A DNA stretch of 38,056 nt from Geitlerinema sp. PCC 9228 (GCF_001870905.1 NZ_LNDC01000018.1:1-38056); one strand, 5' to 3'; positions 23,956 through 32,958 are shown, counted from the stretch's first letter. Notes: generated by a model not told the origin, from the letters alone. Made by a program: numbers and translations.

Positions 23956-26454
23956 CTAAGCTGATTTTTCCGCTACCGGCTGCTGCTGGATAGGAATCTC
24001 CATAACAAACTCGGTTCCTTTCCCCGGTTCTGAATGACATGCAATCCTGCCGTGGTGTTTTTCCACCACAATCTGATGGCTAATCGCCAATCCCATCCCC
24101 GTTCCTTTATCCCTCGATTTGGTGGTAAAGAACGGTTCAAAAATCCGCTCGCGGTCTGATGCGGAAATCCCGGCACCATTATCTTGGATGCAAACCTGCA
24201 CCCAACCATTGCCTTCACCTTGCCCGATCGACTCGGTGGCAATCTTAATTTGACTGGGATTGGCTTTTTTCTCTTCCTGAGAGCGATGGCGATCGCGCTC
24301 TTCCAACGCATCCAACGCATTCACCAGCAAATTCATAAACACCTGATTGAGCTGGGAAGGATAGCATTCCACCAGCGGCAAATCGGCGTATTCCTTCACC
24401 ACCTGTACCGCTGGGCGATCGGCGCGCGCTTTCAACCGGTGATTTAAAATCAACAGGGAACTATCGATCCCCTCGTGGATATCCACTTCTTTCATATCCG
24501 ATTCATCTACCCGGGAGAAGCTGCGCAGCGACTGTACCAAACCGCGGATGCGTTCGGCACCAACTTGCATGGAAGAGAGAATCTTCGGCAAATCTTCCTT
24601 CAAAAACTCCAGGTCAATTTCCTCAGCATCGGCAGCAATTTCTTCCCCAGGATCGGGATAGTGCTGCTGGTACATTTCCACCAAATCAATCAAATCTTGA
24701 GCGTAGGTATCCGCATGGGAAAGATTGCCGTAGATAAAATTGACCGGATTGCAAATTTCGTGCGCCACCCCAGCTACCAACTGACCCAAGCTAGACATTT
24801 TCTCATTTTGCACCAACTGGGCCTGGGTGCGCTGCAGTTCGTCTAAGGTCATTTGCAGCTTTTCAGCTTTCTCCCGTTCCCGTTTTTCCGATTCTTGCAG
24901 GGCTTTATTGATTTGAGCTAGTTTCTGAAACTGATGCAGCACAATTTTGATAATGGCATTTTGCAGTTGGGTGGCCGCTTCGATTTCTCCTTTCTGCCAG
25001 GGGAGGGACTTGCAGCGGACCTGTTCTTTCCACTCCTGGAAGGAATTTTGCGGCGAAGGCTCGTCGTCGCTGCTGCGATCGGGTACGTAATGGGGATTTC
25101 TTCCCCAAGTAACCGTCTGGATAACTTCCGGTCGGAACCACATGACATATTGGTGGGGCGCGATCGCGATCGCGAGCAGTCCGCTGGCTATATCTTTATA
25201 AGTCTCCGCCTCAGGAATATGTTTGACCAGCGAATCGGTAGAAAACACATCTCGATGCTGACCATCCAGCCAGCGAGCAATATTTTCCACTTGTTTTTTC
25301 GACGGTGTCTTGCCCACCAACTTGCACTCGCCATCCAAACAAATGGCTGCCCCATCTGTCTTGCCAATTTCCAGGAGATTAGGCTGGTATTTCATCAAAC
25401 CATCCACAAAATTCCCTTCCTGGAACATGTACTCAATCAGCTGGTTTTGCACCGTTTTCAAGTGTAACTGGTAAGCGTAGTCCTCTTGATTTTCCTTGTA
25501 AGGAAGGTGTAAAGATAGCACTTGGGCTAAAAACTCGCAAGCCGTGCGAATTTCGTAGGGAATGTACTTGCGCTGGTAGTGATGGCAAGCCACCAACCCC
25601 CACAATTGCCCATCTTTGATAATAGAAATGGACATGGAAGCACTCACTCCCATATTTTGGAGGTAGCGCACGTGGCGCGGCGAAACGCTTCTCAGCACCG
25701 AATAGCTTAAATCCAGTGGCTGCCCGGTATGGGCGTGGCGTTCGGGAACTACAGAAACCGCTGCGTAGTTGGCATCGGGAATAATGCGCAACCAATTTTT
25801 CAAATACAGCGCCCTCGCCTGCGGGGGAATATCCGTACTGGGATAGTGCAATCCCAAATAGGAAGGAATATCCTGACCGCAGTCTTCTCCCACCACCACA
25901 CCATGCTCTTCGTGATTAAACTTGTAAACCATGACCCGGTCAAACCCAGTCAAATTGCGAATTTCCTTGGCTACAATTTGACACAAGCTGTGGAAATCCT
26001 GTGCCTTTTGAATCCTGGTTGCAGCATTGCGTACGGGATGGTACAGATCGAGAAATTCTAGAGATTGTTTGGAGGCGGTGGGTTCTAGTTCTAAAAATAG
26101 GGAATCTTGCGTACGGTGGAGAATGCCATTGTACCAACCATGTCCGCGGTGGGATGAAATGGATAGGGAAATGGGATTAACTTCGGCTAAGGTTTCTGCG
26201 TTCGCGATCGCGTCTTTGAGATTTTCCACCTGAAAGCGATTGAGCAAACAAGTTAAATCCTTTTGCAACAACGATTCCGCCGGCACGCCAAAGAAATCTT
26301 TGGTATTGGTACTAGCATGAAGAATTTGCAAATCCGGCTCTTGCAAAACCAATAAAATCCCGTGGGGTTGAATCGAACCGGGAATGTGAATGGGTTCTTT
26401 TTGACAGTCAATTAATTCTACAGTTGGTGACTCTAGGAGCGCGCTTTTACTCAC
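23956..26454 (-). CDS. Bacteriophytochrome-type sensor histidine kinase
   Basis: The 832-residue red/far-red photoreceptor has PAS (about 15-125), GAF (about 140-315), PHY (about 330-500), a coiled coil (about 510-550), HisKA with AHEICNPVNF (H565) and a full HATPase (DNGAGI, GTGMGLAI). The bilin-binding Cys is C17 in DCQKEPIHIPGSIQPHG, as in biliverdin-type bacteriophytochromes. The Cph1-type GAF cysteine is absent: the site reads SPRH (R260, H261). D208 of the DIP motif and H292 are kept. The PHY tongue reads PQNSF (468-472) instead of PRxSF. Start GTG 26454 has GGAG upstream. No response regulator is adjacent. Confidence 0.92.
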   Translation of the reverse strand: MSKSALLESPTVELIDCQKEPIHIPGSIQPHGILLVLQEPDLQILHASTNTKDFFGVPAESLLQKDLTCLLNRFQVENLKDAIANAETLAEVNPISLSISSHRGHGWYNGILHRTQDSLFLELEPTASKQSLEFLDLYHPVRNAATRIQKAQDFHSLCQIVAKEIRNLTGFDRVMVYKFNHEEHGVVVGEDCGQDIPSYLGLHYPSTDIPPQARALYLKNWLRIIPDANYAAVSVVPERHAHTGQPLDLSYSVLRSVSPRHVRYLQNMGVSASMSISIIKDGQLWGLVACHHYQRKYIPYEIRTACEFLAQVLSLHLPYKENQEDYAYQLHLKTVQNQLIEYMFQEGNFVDGLMKYQPNLLEIGKTDGAAICLDGECKLVGKTPSKKQVENIARWLDGQHRDVFSTDSLVKHIPEAETYKDIASGLLAIAIAPHQYVMWFRPEVIQTVTWGRNPHYVPDRSSDDEPSPQNSFQEWKEQVRCKSLPWQKGEIEAATQLQNAIIKIVLHQFQKLAQINKALQESEKREREKAEKLQMTLDELQRTQAQLVQNEKMSSLGQLVAGVAHEICNPVNFIYGNLSHADTYAQDLIDLVEMYQQHYPDPGEEIAADAEEIDLEFLKEDLPKILSSMQVGAERIRGLVQSLRSFSRVDESDMKEVDIHEGIDSSLLILNHRLKARADRPAVQVVKEYADLPLVECYPSQLNQVFMNLLVNALDALEERDRHRSQEEKKANPSQIKIATESIGQGEGNGWVQVCIQDNGAGISASDRERIFEPFFTTKSRDKGTGMGLAISHQIVVEKHHGRIACHSEPGKGTEFVMEIPIQQQPVAEKSA

Positions 26455-26696
26455 TACTTATGTCTCCGTGCAACGACATACTTAATAGAAAACTTGTTAA
26501 GAGATGGTTAAATAGACATATCTATGTTTTCTATTTTACTATGTATGTTGGCAAATAGCTACCTCTGGTAGCCGTTATGTGTTAATATTTCGTTATATCA
26601 TCGAATTTTGGTTAATACGTTTCCGCGGTCAATTGCCAGAAATTGAGCTTGACATTTCCCATAGATTCAGCAGCAATCCGGAAACATTAACAAAAA

Positions 26697-27641
26697 TTAA
26701 TCTTTTCGTCGCCGCTCAATACTTAAAGCAGCAATTCCAATGGTTACCAGAAGAACACCCAAAACTTGCCCTGGCTGTAAAGTTTCTCGTAAGAGCAGCC
26801 AAGCCAGCAAGCTGGTAAAAACTGGTTCGCTCGCGCCCACCAAAGCAGCAGTCGGCGCTCCGACCAAACCAATTCCCATATTGTGAAACAACAAACCCGC
26901 TAGCGTCACTGCCCCCGAAAGTAAACTCCAAAAAAGTAGTGGTATTTGCGTACCTACCGGCGGCGAAATTTGCAACCAGACAATACTAATACTTGTAAGC
27001 AAAAACATTATAAAAAACGCTATCAAAGAAAAAGGAATAGGATGCACCCAACGCAAACACTGCTGGGCAATCGTAGCGTAACCAGCAAATCCAACACCAG
27101 CAGCAAGTGCAGCCAAACTTCCTACCAACAAATTGCCCTCACCGTGAAACTGGAAATGGCCAGTTGCTGCCACCAAACCGAATAAAACGACAAGCATAAT
27201 CCCACTGCGAAACTTACTTGGGCGCGCACCGAACCAAACCCAAGCCAAAACAGCAGCCGCCACCGGATGGATAAAAAACAACGTAATCGCAATCCCAGCC
27301 GGAACATTTCCAATAGCAAAATAGAGCAAAAGGACATTAACAAAAAAAATCCCACCGCTCAAAATATTTAACCACAACCACCGACGTTTTTCCGCTACCA
27401 AAACCAAAGTTTTAATATCAGCAAACGTAGGAGAATAAAATTTAAACGACAGCAACGCCAACAGCAGCACCATCACCAACGTGCGCCACTGCACAAAAAG
27501 CAACGTATGAGCAAAATCTGCTGGCAACACATCCCCCACCCAATATCCCCCAAACCAACTGCCCTGAAAAAGGACTCGCACGAGAACATTTTCCACAGCC
27601 AGAAAGATGGCTGCCATTAGCATGACCGCAATTCCACTCAT
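26697..27641 (-). CDS. DMT-superfamily transporter (EamA domains)
   Basis: The 314-residue protein has about ten hydrophobic helices in two EamA halves, with no signal peptide beyond the first helix. Proteins of this family export or import metabolites, amino acids or drugs. The substrate is unknown. The second half ends with LLVTIGIAALSIERRRKD, a positive C-terminus that should be cytoplasmic. The start ATG 27641 is preferred over a TTG two codons upstream. It lies downstream of glutathione reductase, but the hairpin between them suggests separate transcripts. Confidence 0.87.
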   Translation of the reverse strand: MSGIAVMLMAAIFLAVENVLVRVLFQGSWFGGYWVGDVLPADFAHTLLFVQWRTLVMVLLLALLSFKFYSPTFADIKTLVLVAEKRRWLWLNILSGGIFFVNVLLLYFAIGNVPAGIAITLFFIHPVAAAVLAWVWFGARPSKFRSGIMLVVLFGLVAATGHFQFHGEGNLLVGSLAALAAGVGFAGYATIAQQCLRWVHPIPFSLIAFFIMFLLTSISIVWLQISPPVGTQIPLLFWSLLSGAVTLAGLLFHNMGIGLVGAPTAALVGASEPVFTSLLAWLLLRETLQPGQVLGVLLVTIGIAALSIERRRKD

Positions 27642-27670
27642 AGGCAAGCAAATCCCGAAGCCAAAAAAGA

Positions 27671-27700
27671 GCTAGGGACGAACCACCATTCGCCCCTAGC
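27671..27700 (-). terminator. Hairpin after glutathione reductase
   Basis: Arms GCTAGGGACGAA (27671-27682) and TTCGCCCCTAGC (27689-27700) pair over 12 positions with one A-C mismatch. Located 46 bp past the gor stop on the minus strand. The arm sequence is the TAGGGGCGAA repeat type. No U-run. Confidence 0.6.
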
Positions 27701-27745
27701 AGAACTTACAATTATGCCGTGTCCATAGCGACTTGGCAACCGCCA

Positions 27746-29089
27746 TTACATAGTGACAAATTCCTCAGCAGTGGATGGGTGCAGTGCCATGGTAGCATCG
27801 AAATCTTTCTTCGTAGCCCCCATGGTGACCGCCACAGCAACGCCTTGGATAATTTCCGCCGCATCTTTGCCAACGGCATGAGCGCCCAAAACGCGGTCAT
27901 TTTCTTTATTGACCACCAATTTCAAGACCACCCTTTCCTCGGCACCAGTGAGGTTGTGGTACAAAGGTTTGAACCTAGCGCGGTGAATCGCCACCCGGTC
28001 TTCTCCCAATTCTTCGATGGCACCTTCTTGGGTATAGCCAACACTGCAAGCTTCTGGGTCGCCAAAAACTGCCGTTGGAATGTTGTCGTAGTTCGTGTGG
28101 CGGGGTTTGCCGGCAAATTCGGTATCGACAAAGGCGCGACCTTCATCAATGGCAACCGGGGTTAGGTTGGCGCGGTCGGTGCAATCGCCAACGGCAAAAA
28201 TATTGGGTTGGCTGGTTTGGCTGTAGGCATTGACGGCAATGGCATCGTTTTTCACTTCCACGCCGGCATTTTCCAAGCCGAGGTTTTCCAGATTGGGTTT
28301 TCTTCCTACAGCATACAGCACTCCGTCTACTTCCAGAGTTCCGGCTTTCTCTCCCGCCAGGGTAAGCTGCAATCCGCCATTGCTTTTTTCAATTTTCTCG
28401 ACTGTGGTATTGCTGTATACGCTAATACCGTTGCGCGTCATGCCTTCTTGTAATTCCCGACGCACATCGCCGTCAAATCCCCGGAGAATGTAATCGCGGC
28501 GGATAATTTCGGTGACTTGGGTTCCCAAACCGTTCATGATACCGGCAAATTCTACGCCGATGTAGCCACCACCCACAACAGCCAAGCGTTTGGGTTGTTC
28601 GGACAGACCAAACATATCCCGGGAGGTCCAAACATGCTCGATGCCGGGGATGGGAAGTTTGACAGGCTTGCTGCCGACGGAGATTAAAATTTTATCGGCA
28701 GTGATTTTTTTCTCGCCGACGGCAACGGTGTGGCTATCCACCAAAACTCCCCTACCGGAGATGAGGTCCACACCAGCTTTTTCTAAATTGCTAATATGGC
28801 GATCGCTGAGGCGACGCACTTCTTTGTCTACCGCCGAAATTAAATACTTCCAGTCAAATTTGGGACCTACTTTTTCCCAACCGTATCCCACCGCATCTTG
28901 GAACAGGTGGGAAAAACGCGACGCATAGACCATTAATTTTTTGGGAATGCACCCGCGCAGAACGCAAGTTCCCCCTACTAAGTCGTTTTCTACGATTGCA
29001 ACCTTCGCTCCGTAGGATGCGGCGCGTTTGGAAGCAGCAAGACCACCAGAACCTGCTCCGATAACCAGCAGATCGTAATCAAAAGCCAT
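27746..29089 (-). CDS. gor: Glutathione reductase
   Basis: The NADPH- and FAD-dependent enzyme reduces glutathione disulfide in the cytoplasm. The 447-residue protein has the FAD motif VIGAGSGGLAASKRAA, the redox-active disulfide GGTCVLRGCIPKK (C42, C47), the second dinucleotide motif VVGGGYIGVEFAG, AVGDCTDRANLTPVA and the C-terminal catalytic HPSTAEEF (H437). The form TCVLRGCIPKK is typical of cyanobacterial and plant enzymes. The start ATG 29089 has AAGGAG upstream. It is a single gene, with a class II aldolase-like gene 79 bp upstream on the same strand. Confidence 0.93.
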   Translation of the reverse strand: MAFDYDLLVIGAGSGGLAASKRAASYGAKVAIVENDLVGGTCVLRGCIPKKLMVYASRFSHLFQDAVGYGWEKVGPKFDWKYLISAVDKEVRRLSDRHISNLEKAGVDLISGRGVLVDSHTVAVGEKKITADKILISVGSKPVKLPIPGIEHVWTSRDMFGLSEQPKRLAVVGGGYIGVEFAGIMNGLGTQVTEIIRRDYILRGFDGDVRRELQEGMTRNGISVYSNTTVEKIEKSNGGLQLTLAGEKAGTLEVDGVLYAVGRKPNLENLGLENAGVEVKNDAIAVNAYSQTSQPNIFAVGDCTDRANLTPVAIDEGRAFVDTEFAGKPRHTNYDNIPTAVFGDPEACSVGYTQEGAIEELGEDRVAIHRARFKPLYHNLTGAEERVVLKLVVNKENDRVLGAHAVGKDAAEIIQGVAVAVTMGATKKDFDATMALHPSTAEEFVTM

Positions 29090-29168
29090 AATTTGTCTAA
29101 CTCCTTGTTGCTTGCTAGCAGATAAACTGCCCCACCTTTTATTCTAGGGGACGCTTGCATTCATTACT

Positions 29169-29786
29169 TTATTGTATAGCTTTATAGTAATGTAACAAAA
29201 CCTGCGCTGCCGCTTCCAAACTTCTACCTACGGCAATTACGCCATCTTGGTGACCGGCAGTCGCCAGAATGCCATAACGCATCAAATCTTCGTAGTCAAA
29301 CAAACGCCAGATTTCCTGGGCCATTTCCGGGGTTCCGTAGGGAATTTCCTCCCGGGTTGTGGGAACCGAAAACAAAAGTTGCTGCCACAGTTGGTGGTGG
29401 TGTACGTGAATGACCCCACCGACACTGGTGTTGTATGTATAAATAGCCGCGTGGGTTAAAGACTCCGAAGAGGGTTTCGCCGGACCCACGCAGGTAAGAC
29501 GGTTTTCGGGAATGTTAAATTGAGTGACGAGGGTGTAACCTTCCGGGGAGAGATGGGCGATGTTTCCAGTCTGGGTGCCAGAAATCACGAATTGAAAAGA
29601 GTTGTTCCACCGCATGCTAATATTGCCAAAACCAATTCCATCTTCCCCAACGCCAATCAAACCCAATTCGTACATGCGATCGCGCCAAGCCATCAGCGAC
29701 TGCAAGCGAGAGGCTGTAAAAGCCCTATCTTGATGCCAGTCGCATTGAAATTTAATCACACCTTCATCAAGCATTTCGTTTCCCAT
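29169..29786 (-). CDS. Class II aldolase/adducin-family protein
   Basis: The 205-residue protein has the family core: GFGNISMR (52-59), the acidic SSES loop with E108, HVHHHQLW (127-134) and H179. The His and Glu residues are placed as in the zinc-binding site of fuculose- or ribulose-phosphate aldolases and related dehydratases. The substrate cannot be told. ATG 29786 is used; a second in-frame ATG at 29774 has a better GGGAA spacing and would shorten the product by four residues. It is divergent from the HAD phosphatase gene, sharing a short promoter region. Confidence 0.83.
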   Translation of the reverse strand: MGNEMLDEGVIKFQCDWHQDRAFTASRLQSLMAWRDRMYELGLIGVGEDGIGFGNISMRWNNSFQFVISGTQTGNIAHLSPEGYTLVTQFNIPENRLTCVGPAKPSSESLTHAAIYTYNTSVGGVIHVHHHQLWQQLLFSVPTTREEIPYGTPEMAQEIWRLFDYEDLMRYGILATAGHQDGVIAVGRSLEAAAQVLLHYYKAIQ

Positions 29787-29860
29787 TCAGCCAATTTTCC
29801 TCAACAAAAACAACCGTTGCGCAATAGGCTGCAGTACGAACACAGATAGCCAACAAGCCA

Positions 29861-30499
29861 ATGACTCCTCAAGCGATTCTTTTTGATTTTGACGGTACCA
29901 TTGCAGATACCTTAGAAGTAATTGTTCGGATTACCAATCGCCTCGCGGACGAATTTGGCTATCCACCTACAACCCCCGAGCAGCTTGTCTATTTGAAAAA
30001 TATCAGCTCCCGGCAAATCTTGCAAAACGCTCAAGTTTCTATCTTCCAGCTGCCTTTGCTCCTGCGACGGGTACGCCAGGAAATGAAACAAGAAATTCCC
30101 CAAGTTCAACCCATTGCTGGCATGCCATTGATATTGAAACAACTGCAACAAGAATCCCACTTACAGCTGGGAATTGTCACCTCCAACCAAGAAAACAATG
30201 TGCGCCTTTTTCTAGAGACCCACCAACTTAGCCATATTTTTTCTTTTATTAGATCGGGAAGGACGCTTTTTGGCAAGCACAAACTCCTCAAAAAAGTGCT
30301 CAAACAAGAAAATCTCGCCCCTGAAAACGTTTTCTACGTTGGGGATGAAACCCGCGACATTGAAGCGGCTCGAAAAACACAGATTGCCTCGGTTGCCGTT
30401 ACTTGGGGGTTCAACTCCCAGCAAATTCTCCAAACCTACCACCCAGATTTTTTAATTTCTCACCCCCAGGAATTATTGGAAATCGTACAAAATTGGTAG
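29861..30499 (+). CDS. HAD-family phosphatase (phosphoglycolate phosphatase-like)
   Basis: The 212-residue protein has the HAD motifs: DFDGTIADT (nucleophile D9, acid D11), the motif II Ser/Thr in LGIVTSNQ, KLLKKVLK (motif III Lys) and motif IV VGDETRDIEAAR. A four-helix cap follows motif I. It resembles phosphoglycolate phosphatase, but other small phosphates are possible. The start ATG 29861 follows a spacer of 74 bp. A good promoter for cobH overlaps the first bases past its stop, so cobH has its own transcript. Confidence 0.85.
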   Translation: MTPQAILFDFDGTIADTLEVIVRITNRLADEFGYPPTTPEQLVYLKNISSRQILQNAQVSIFQLPLLLRRVRQEMKQEIPQVQPIAGMPLILKQLQQESHLQLGIVTSNQENNVRLFLETHQLSHIFSFIRSGRTLFGKHKLLKKVLKQENLAPENVFYVGDETRDIEAARKTQIASVAVTWGFNSQQILQTYHPDFLISHPQELLEIVQNW

Positions 30500-30505
30500 T
30501 TCGGT

Positions 30506-30534
30506 TTGGCAAAACGGATACCATATCCTAAAAT
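30506..30534 (+). promoter_or_regulatory. Sigma-70-type promoter for cobH
   Basis: TTGGCA (30506-30511), a 17-bp spacer, and TAAAAT (30529-30534) match five of six positions at each consensus box. It lies in the short gap between the HAD and cobH genes. Confidence 0.6.
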
Positions 30535-30572
30535 ACACCTGACATCTTTTCTCTATCCTTTCCATCACCAAC

Positions 30573-31202
30573 ATGCAACTCCATCCTATTGCCGCAGAAA
30601 GTTTTGCTATTATCGATCGCGAAATTGGCGAGCATAACTTTACTCCCCAGGAATATGCCATCGTTCGTCGTGCCATTCATTCCACGGCTGATTTCGACCT
30701 CAAACATTTATTTTGCTTTGAAAACCAAGCTATCGCTACTGGTATTCGCGCCATACAAGCAAACACACCTGTGATTACTGACGTGCGTATGGTGGGCGTG
30801 GGCATTCACAGGACCCTCTCCCAGGCTGGTAAATCCGCTCCCCTGTGTGCGTTGGATTATCCGGGTGAGGGCACAACCCGGACCGCTGCCGGTATTACTC
30901 ATTTGCTGGAAATGTATCCCAACGGGATTTTCGCCATCGGCAATGCTCCTACGGCGTTACTGGCGATTGTGGATGCCATCGAACGCAAAATGGCGGCACC
31001 GGCTTTGGTTATTGGCGTTCCTGTCGGGTTTGTGGCGGTGGAAGCAGCGAAGGAGGCATTGGCGCATACCCAAGTTCCGCAGATTCGCGTCACCGGCCGC
31101 AAAGGGGGATCGGCGATCGCAGCGGCGATTGTGAATGCTTTGGTCTTTTTAGCAGCAGAAAAGAAAACGGACGAGCGATCCGGCGATGGAGAAAATCGAT
31201 GA
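30573..31202 (+). CDS. cobH: Precorrin-8X methylmutase
   Basis: The enzyme moves a methyl group between ring positions of precorrin-8X to give hydrogenobyrinate in cobalamin synthesis. The 209-residue protein has the family features IVRRAIHSTADFD with the catalytic His (H36), VITDVRMVGVGI and the C-terminal RKGGSAIAAAIVNAL. No other cobalamin gene or B12 riboswitch is nearby. The start ATG 30573 is preceded by an AT-rich stretch and the promoter at 30506-30534. Confidence 0.93.
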   Translation: MQLHPIAAESFAIIDREIGEHNFTPQEYAIVRRAIHSTADFDLKHLFCFENQAIATGIRAIQANTPVITDVRMVGVGIHRTLSQAGKSAPLCALDYPGEGTTRTAAGITHLLEMYPNGIFAIGNAPTALLAIVDAIERKMAAPALVIGVPVGFVAVEAAKEALAHTQVPQIRVTGRKGGSAIAAAIVNALVFLAAEKKTDERSGDGENR

Positions 31203-31472
31203 TTGTGCTCTCGACAAGCCTCCAGCACTTCCTGTATGGGGATTGCCGCATATTCTAGCAATTTCGTTAGAGACAATTTTACGGCTGCCCTGTTTTAAAT
31301 CTTGGTTTTTTTCACCCAGATTGGGTCTTTCACTGGTTTTCCCCTGGGAGTTTCGCGGATACAAGTTGGTTTGATTTCCCACCAGTACGGGTTTTGTTAT
31401 TTCTCAAATCGGAAATTTCGGCAATTGTTTGACGACTTCCCGCACCCGCTGGCTCAGTTAACATATTATCGC

Positions 31473-31536
31473 TATAAATAACAGAAGGCCATCGGGATAA
31501 CCAAGGGAACGATCGGGCGCTTCCCTTGTTTTTTTT
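31473..31536 (+). ncRNA. Candidate small RNA bounded by promoter-like box and terminator
   Basis: A TATAAA-like -10 box (31473-31478) precedes a short stretch that ends in the terminator at 31502-31536. A transcript from about 31485 would be roughly 52 nt. The -35 element is poor, so the region may instead be the late terminator of cobH. Candidate status only. Confidence 0.35.
31502..31536 (+). terminator. Intrinsic terminator
   Basis: Arms CAAGGGAA (31502-31509) and TTCCCTTG (31521-31528) pair perfectly and are followed by eight T residues. This is the best intrinsic terminator in the window. Confidence 0.8.
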
Positions 31537-31611
31537 GTCTGGGGTTGCTTGCTTGGGATCCTTTCTATTGGGATTTTAGAGTTTTTGAAAAATTCATGTC
31601 AATTAACAGTT

Positions 31612-31758
31612 CTATGGCGATGGGCAACGACAGGTACAATTGGTATATTTGGCGGTAGATGGTTCGGTGGTGGTTTCTGGCGCTAAAATTTTGTTCAATC
31701 CTTCCGCAGCACCCACCGTTGCCAATCCAATGACCAACAACACGCCAAGCATTTTCAT
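31612..31758 (-). CDS. Short protein with hydrophobic start and CxCxC tail
   Basis: This 48-residue frame begins at ATG 31758 with AAGGA spaced six bases upstream. It starts MKMLGVLLVIGLATVGAAEG, a likely signal or membrane segment, then a Thr/Glu/Pro-rich stretch, then a cysteine cluster C41, C43 and C45 before the end (NCTCRCPSP). I recognise no family. The cysteine-rich tail could bind metal or form disulfides outside the cytoplasm. No longer frame in the region has similar support. Confidence 0.5.
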   Translation of the reverse strand: MKMLGVLLVIGLATVGAAEGLNKILAPETTTEPSTAKYTNCTCRCPSP

Positions 31759-31867
31759 TAGATTTCCTTTGAAACCAGCTACGAGCCAAAAATACCATAA
31801 AAATATAATTGCGATCGCGCTGCTTTCTTGGTAGCGTATCTAACAGCAAAGCTGCCCTAGCACTGCC

Positions 31868-32803
31868 GTGTATATTAGCGTTGTTATTCCCACCTACAAC
31901 CGACAACCCATCTTGCAAAAGTGTTTGCAGGCGCTAGAAGAGCAACAACTATCGCCGGAGATGGCTGGATACGAAGTGGTTGTGGTTGATGACGGTTCTA
32001 CCGATAGCTCCTACAGTTGGTTCTGCCAGCATCAAAGCCAGTTTCCCCATGTGGTATGGTACCAGCAAGACCACCAAGGTCCGGCGGCCGCACGCAATTT
32101 GGGAGTGCAACGGGCGCGAGGAGATATTATTGTGTTTATCGATAGCGATTTGGTGGTGACGCCGACTTTTTTGCAATCCCACAGCCAGGCTTTACTTGCC
32201 GCTAGCCGCCGGCAGCAAAAATCCCCACAAACGGCTCCTATTTTTACCTACGGTCGGGTGGTGAATACCTGCAATTTCCACAACCCAACTGCGGAACCTT
32301 ACAAAATTACTGATTTTTCTGCTGCTTATTTTGCCACGGGAAACGTTGCGATCGCCAAGCATTGGATCCAGCAAGCTGGGTGGTTCGACACGCGGTTCCA
32401 GTTGTATGGATGGGAAGATTTGGAGTTGGGGGTACGCTTAAAAAAATTAGGTCTCAAACTCATCCCCTCTCCGCAGGCAGTTGGCTACCACTGGCATCCA
32501 CCTTTTTCCCTGGACCAGCTACCGGCTTTGGTGGAAAAAGAGGTGCAACGGGGGCGCATGGGGGTGTTATTCTATCAAAAGCATCCCATTTGGGAAGTGC
32601 GTTTGGCTATCCAAATGACCTGGCTGCATTGGATGTTGTGGGGATTGCTGTCTGTTGGCGGTTTGTTGAACGAACGAACCATGGCACCTTTTTTGCAGTG
32701 GCTCATCGACCGGGGAAAACCGCAACTGGCGTTGGAGATTTCTCGGATTTTTCTTAACTGGTACAACGTACGTGCGGTGTATGCTGCCTATCGGGAATTG
32801 TAG
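31868..32803 (+). CDS. Family 2 glycosyltransferase
   Basis: The 311-residue protein has the GT-A fold start YISVVIPTYN, DDGSTDSS (41-48), the DxD-like IDSDLVV (91-97) and, in the second half, GWEDLELGVRL with a catalytic-type Glu-Asp. The last 60 residues include a hydrophobic segment. It would transfer a sugar from a nucleotide sugar to an acceptor in cell-surface polysaccharide synthesis. The donor and acceptor are unknown. The only in-frame start is GTG 31868, since TAA lies at 31841, and it has no clear Shine-Dalgarno sequence. Confidence 0.9.
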   Translation: MYISVVIPTYNRQPILQKCLQALEEQQLSPEMAGYEVVVVDDGSTDSSYSWFCQHQSQFPHVVWYQQDHQGPAAARNLGVQRARGDIIVFIDSDLVVTPTFLQSHSQALLAASRRQQKSPQTAPIFTYGRVVNTCNFHNPTAEPYKITDFSAAYFATGNVAIAKHWIQQAGWFDTRFQLYGWEDLELGVRLKKLGLKLIPSPQAVGYHWHPPFSLDQLPALVEKEVQRGRMGVLFYQKHPIWEVRLAIQMTWLHWMLWGLLSVGGLLNERTMAPFLQWLIDRGKPQLALEISRIFLNWYNVRAVYAAYREL

Positions 32804-32822
32804 CGATCGCGATCGTTTTTTC

Positions 32823-32852
32823 TAGACAGCAACCCAGTATATGTGGGATAAT
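32823..32852 (+). promoter_or_regulatory. Promoter for tRNA-Thr
   Basis: TAGACA (32823-32828), an 18-bp spacer and GATAAT (32847-32852) match five of six positions at each box. The start would be near 32860, about 28 nt upstream of the tRNA. Confidence 0.5.
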
Positions 32853-32887
32853 ATAGATTTGGGAAGTTGCTACAATAGCTTTCGCGC

Positions 32888-32958
32888 GCTGGTGTAGCTC
32901 AGTGGTAGAGCACCCGCCTTGTAAGCGGACGGTCGTCGGTTCAAATCCGACCACCAGC
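32888..32958 (+). tRNA. trnT-TGT: tRNA-Thr (anticodon TGT)
   Basis: A full cloverleaf: 7-bp acceptor GCTGGTG/CACCAGC, D-arm GCTC/GAGC, anticodon loop CTTGTAA with TGT reading ACA codons, T-arm GTCGG/CCGAC with TTCAAAT. The outermost anticodon-stem pair is a C-A mismatch. CCA is not encoded. Confidence 0.97.

Larger units (their letters stand above)
31203..31611. other. Spacer between cobH and the small cysteine-tailed gene
   Basis: No supported gene. A frame on the minus strand (MSLTKLLEY... to about 31276) overlaps cobH and is probably a shadow. A strong terminator lies at 31502-31536 with a TATAAA-like box at 31473-31478 upstream, which may bracket a small RNA. The terminator sits about 300 bp past the cobH stop. 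Confidence 0.4.

Noticed and set aside
26579-26818. 79-residue frame overlapping the transporter end
   Set aside because: It lies antisense to the transporter 3' end, with no features of its own.
31186-31374. 62-residue frame beginning inside cobH
   Set aside because: No ribosome site and no recognisable features.
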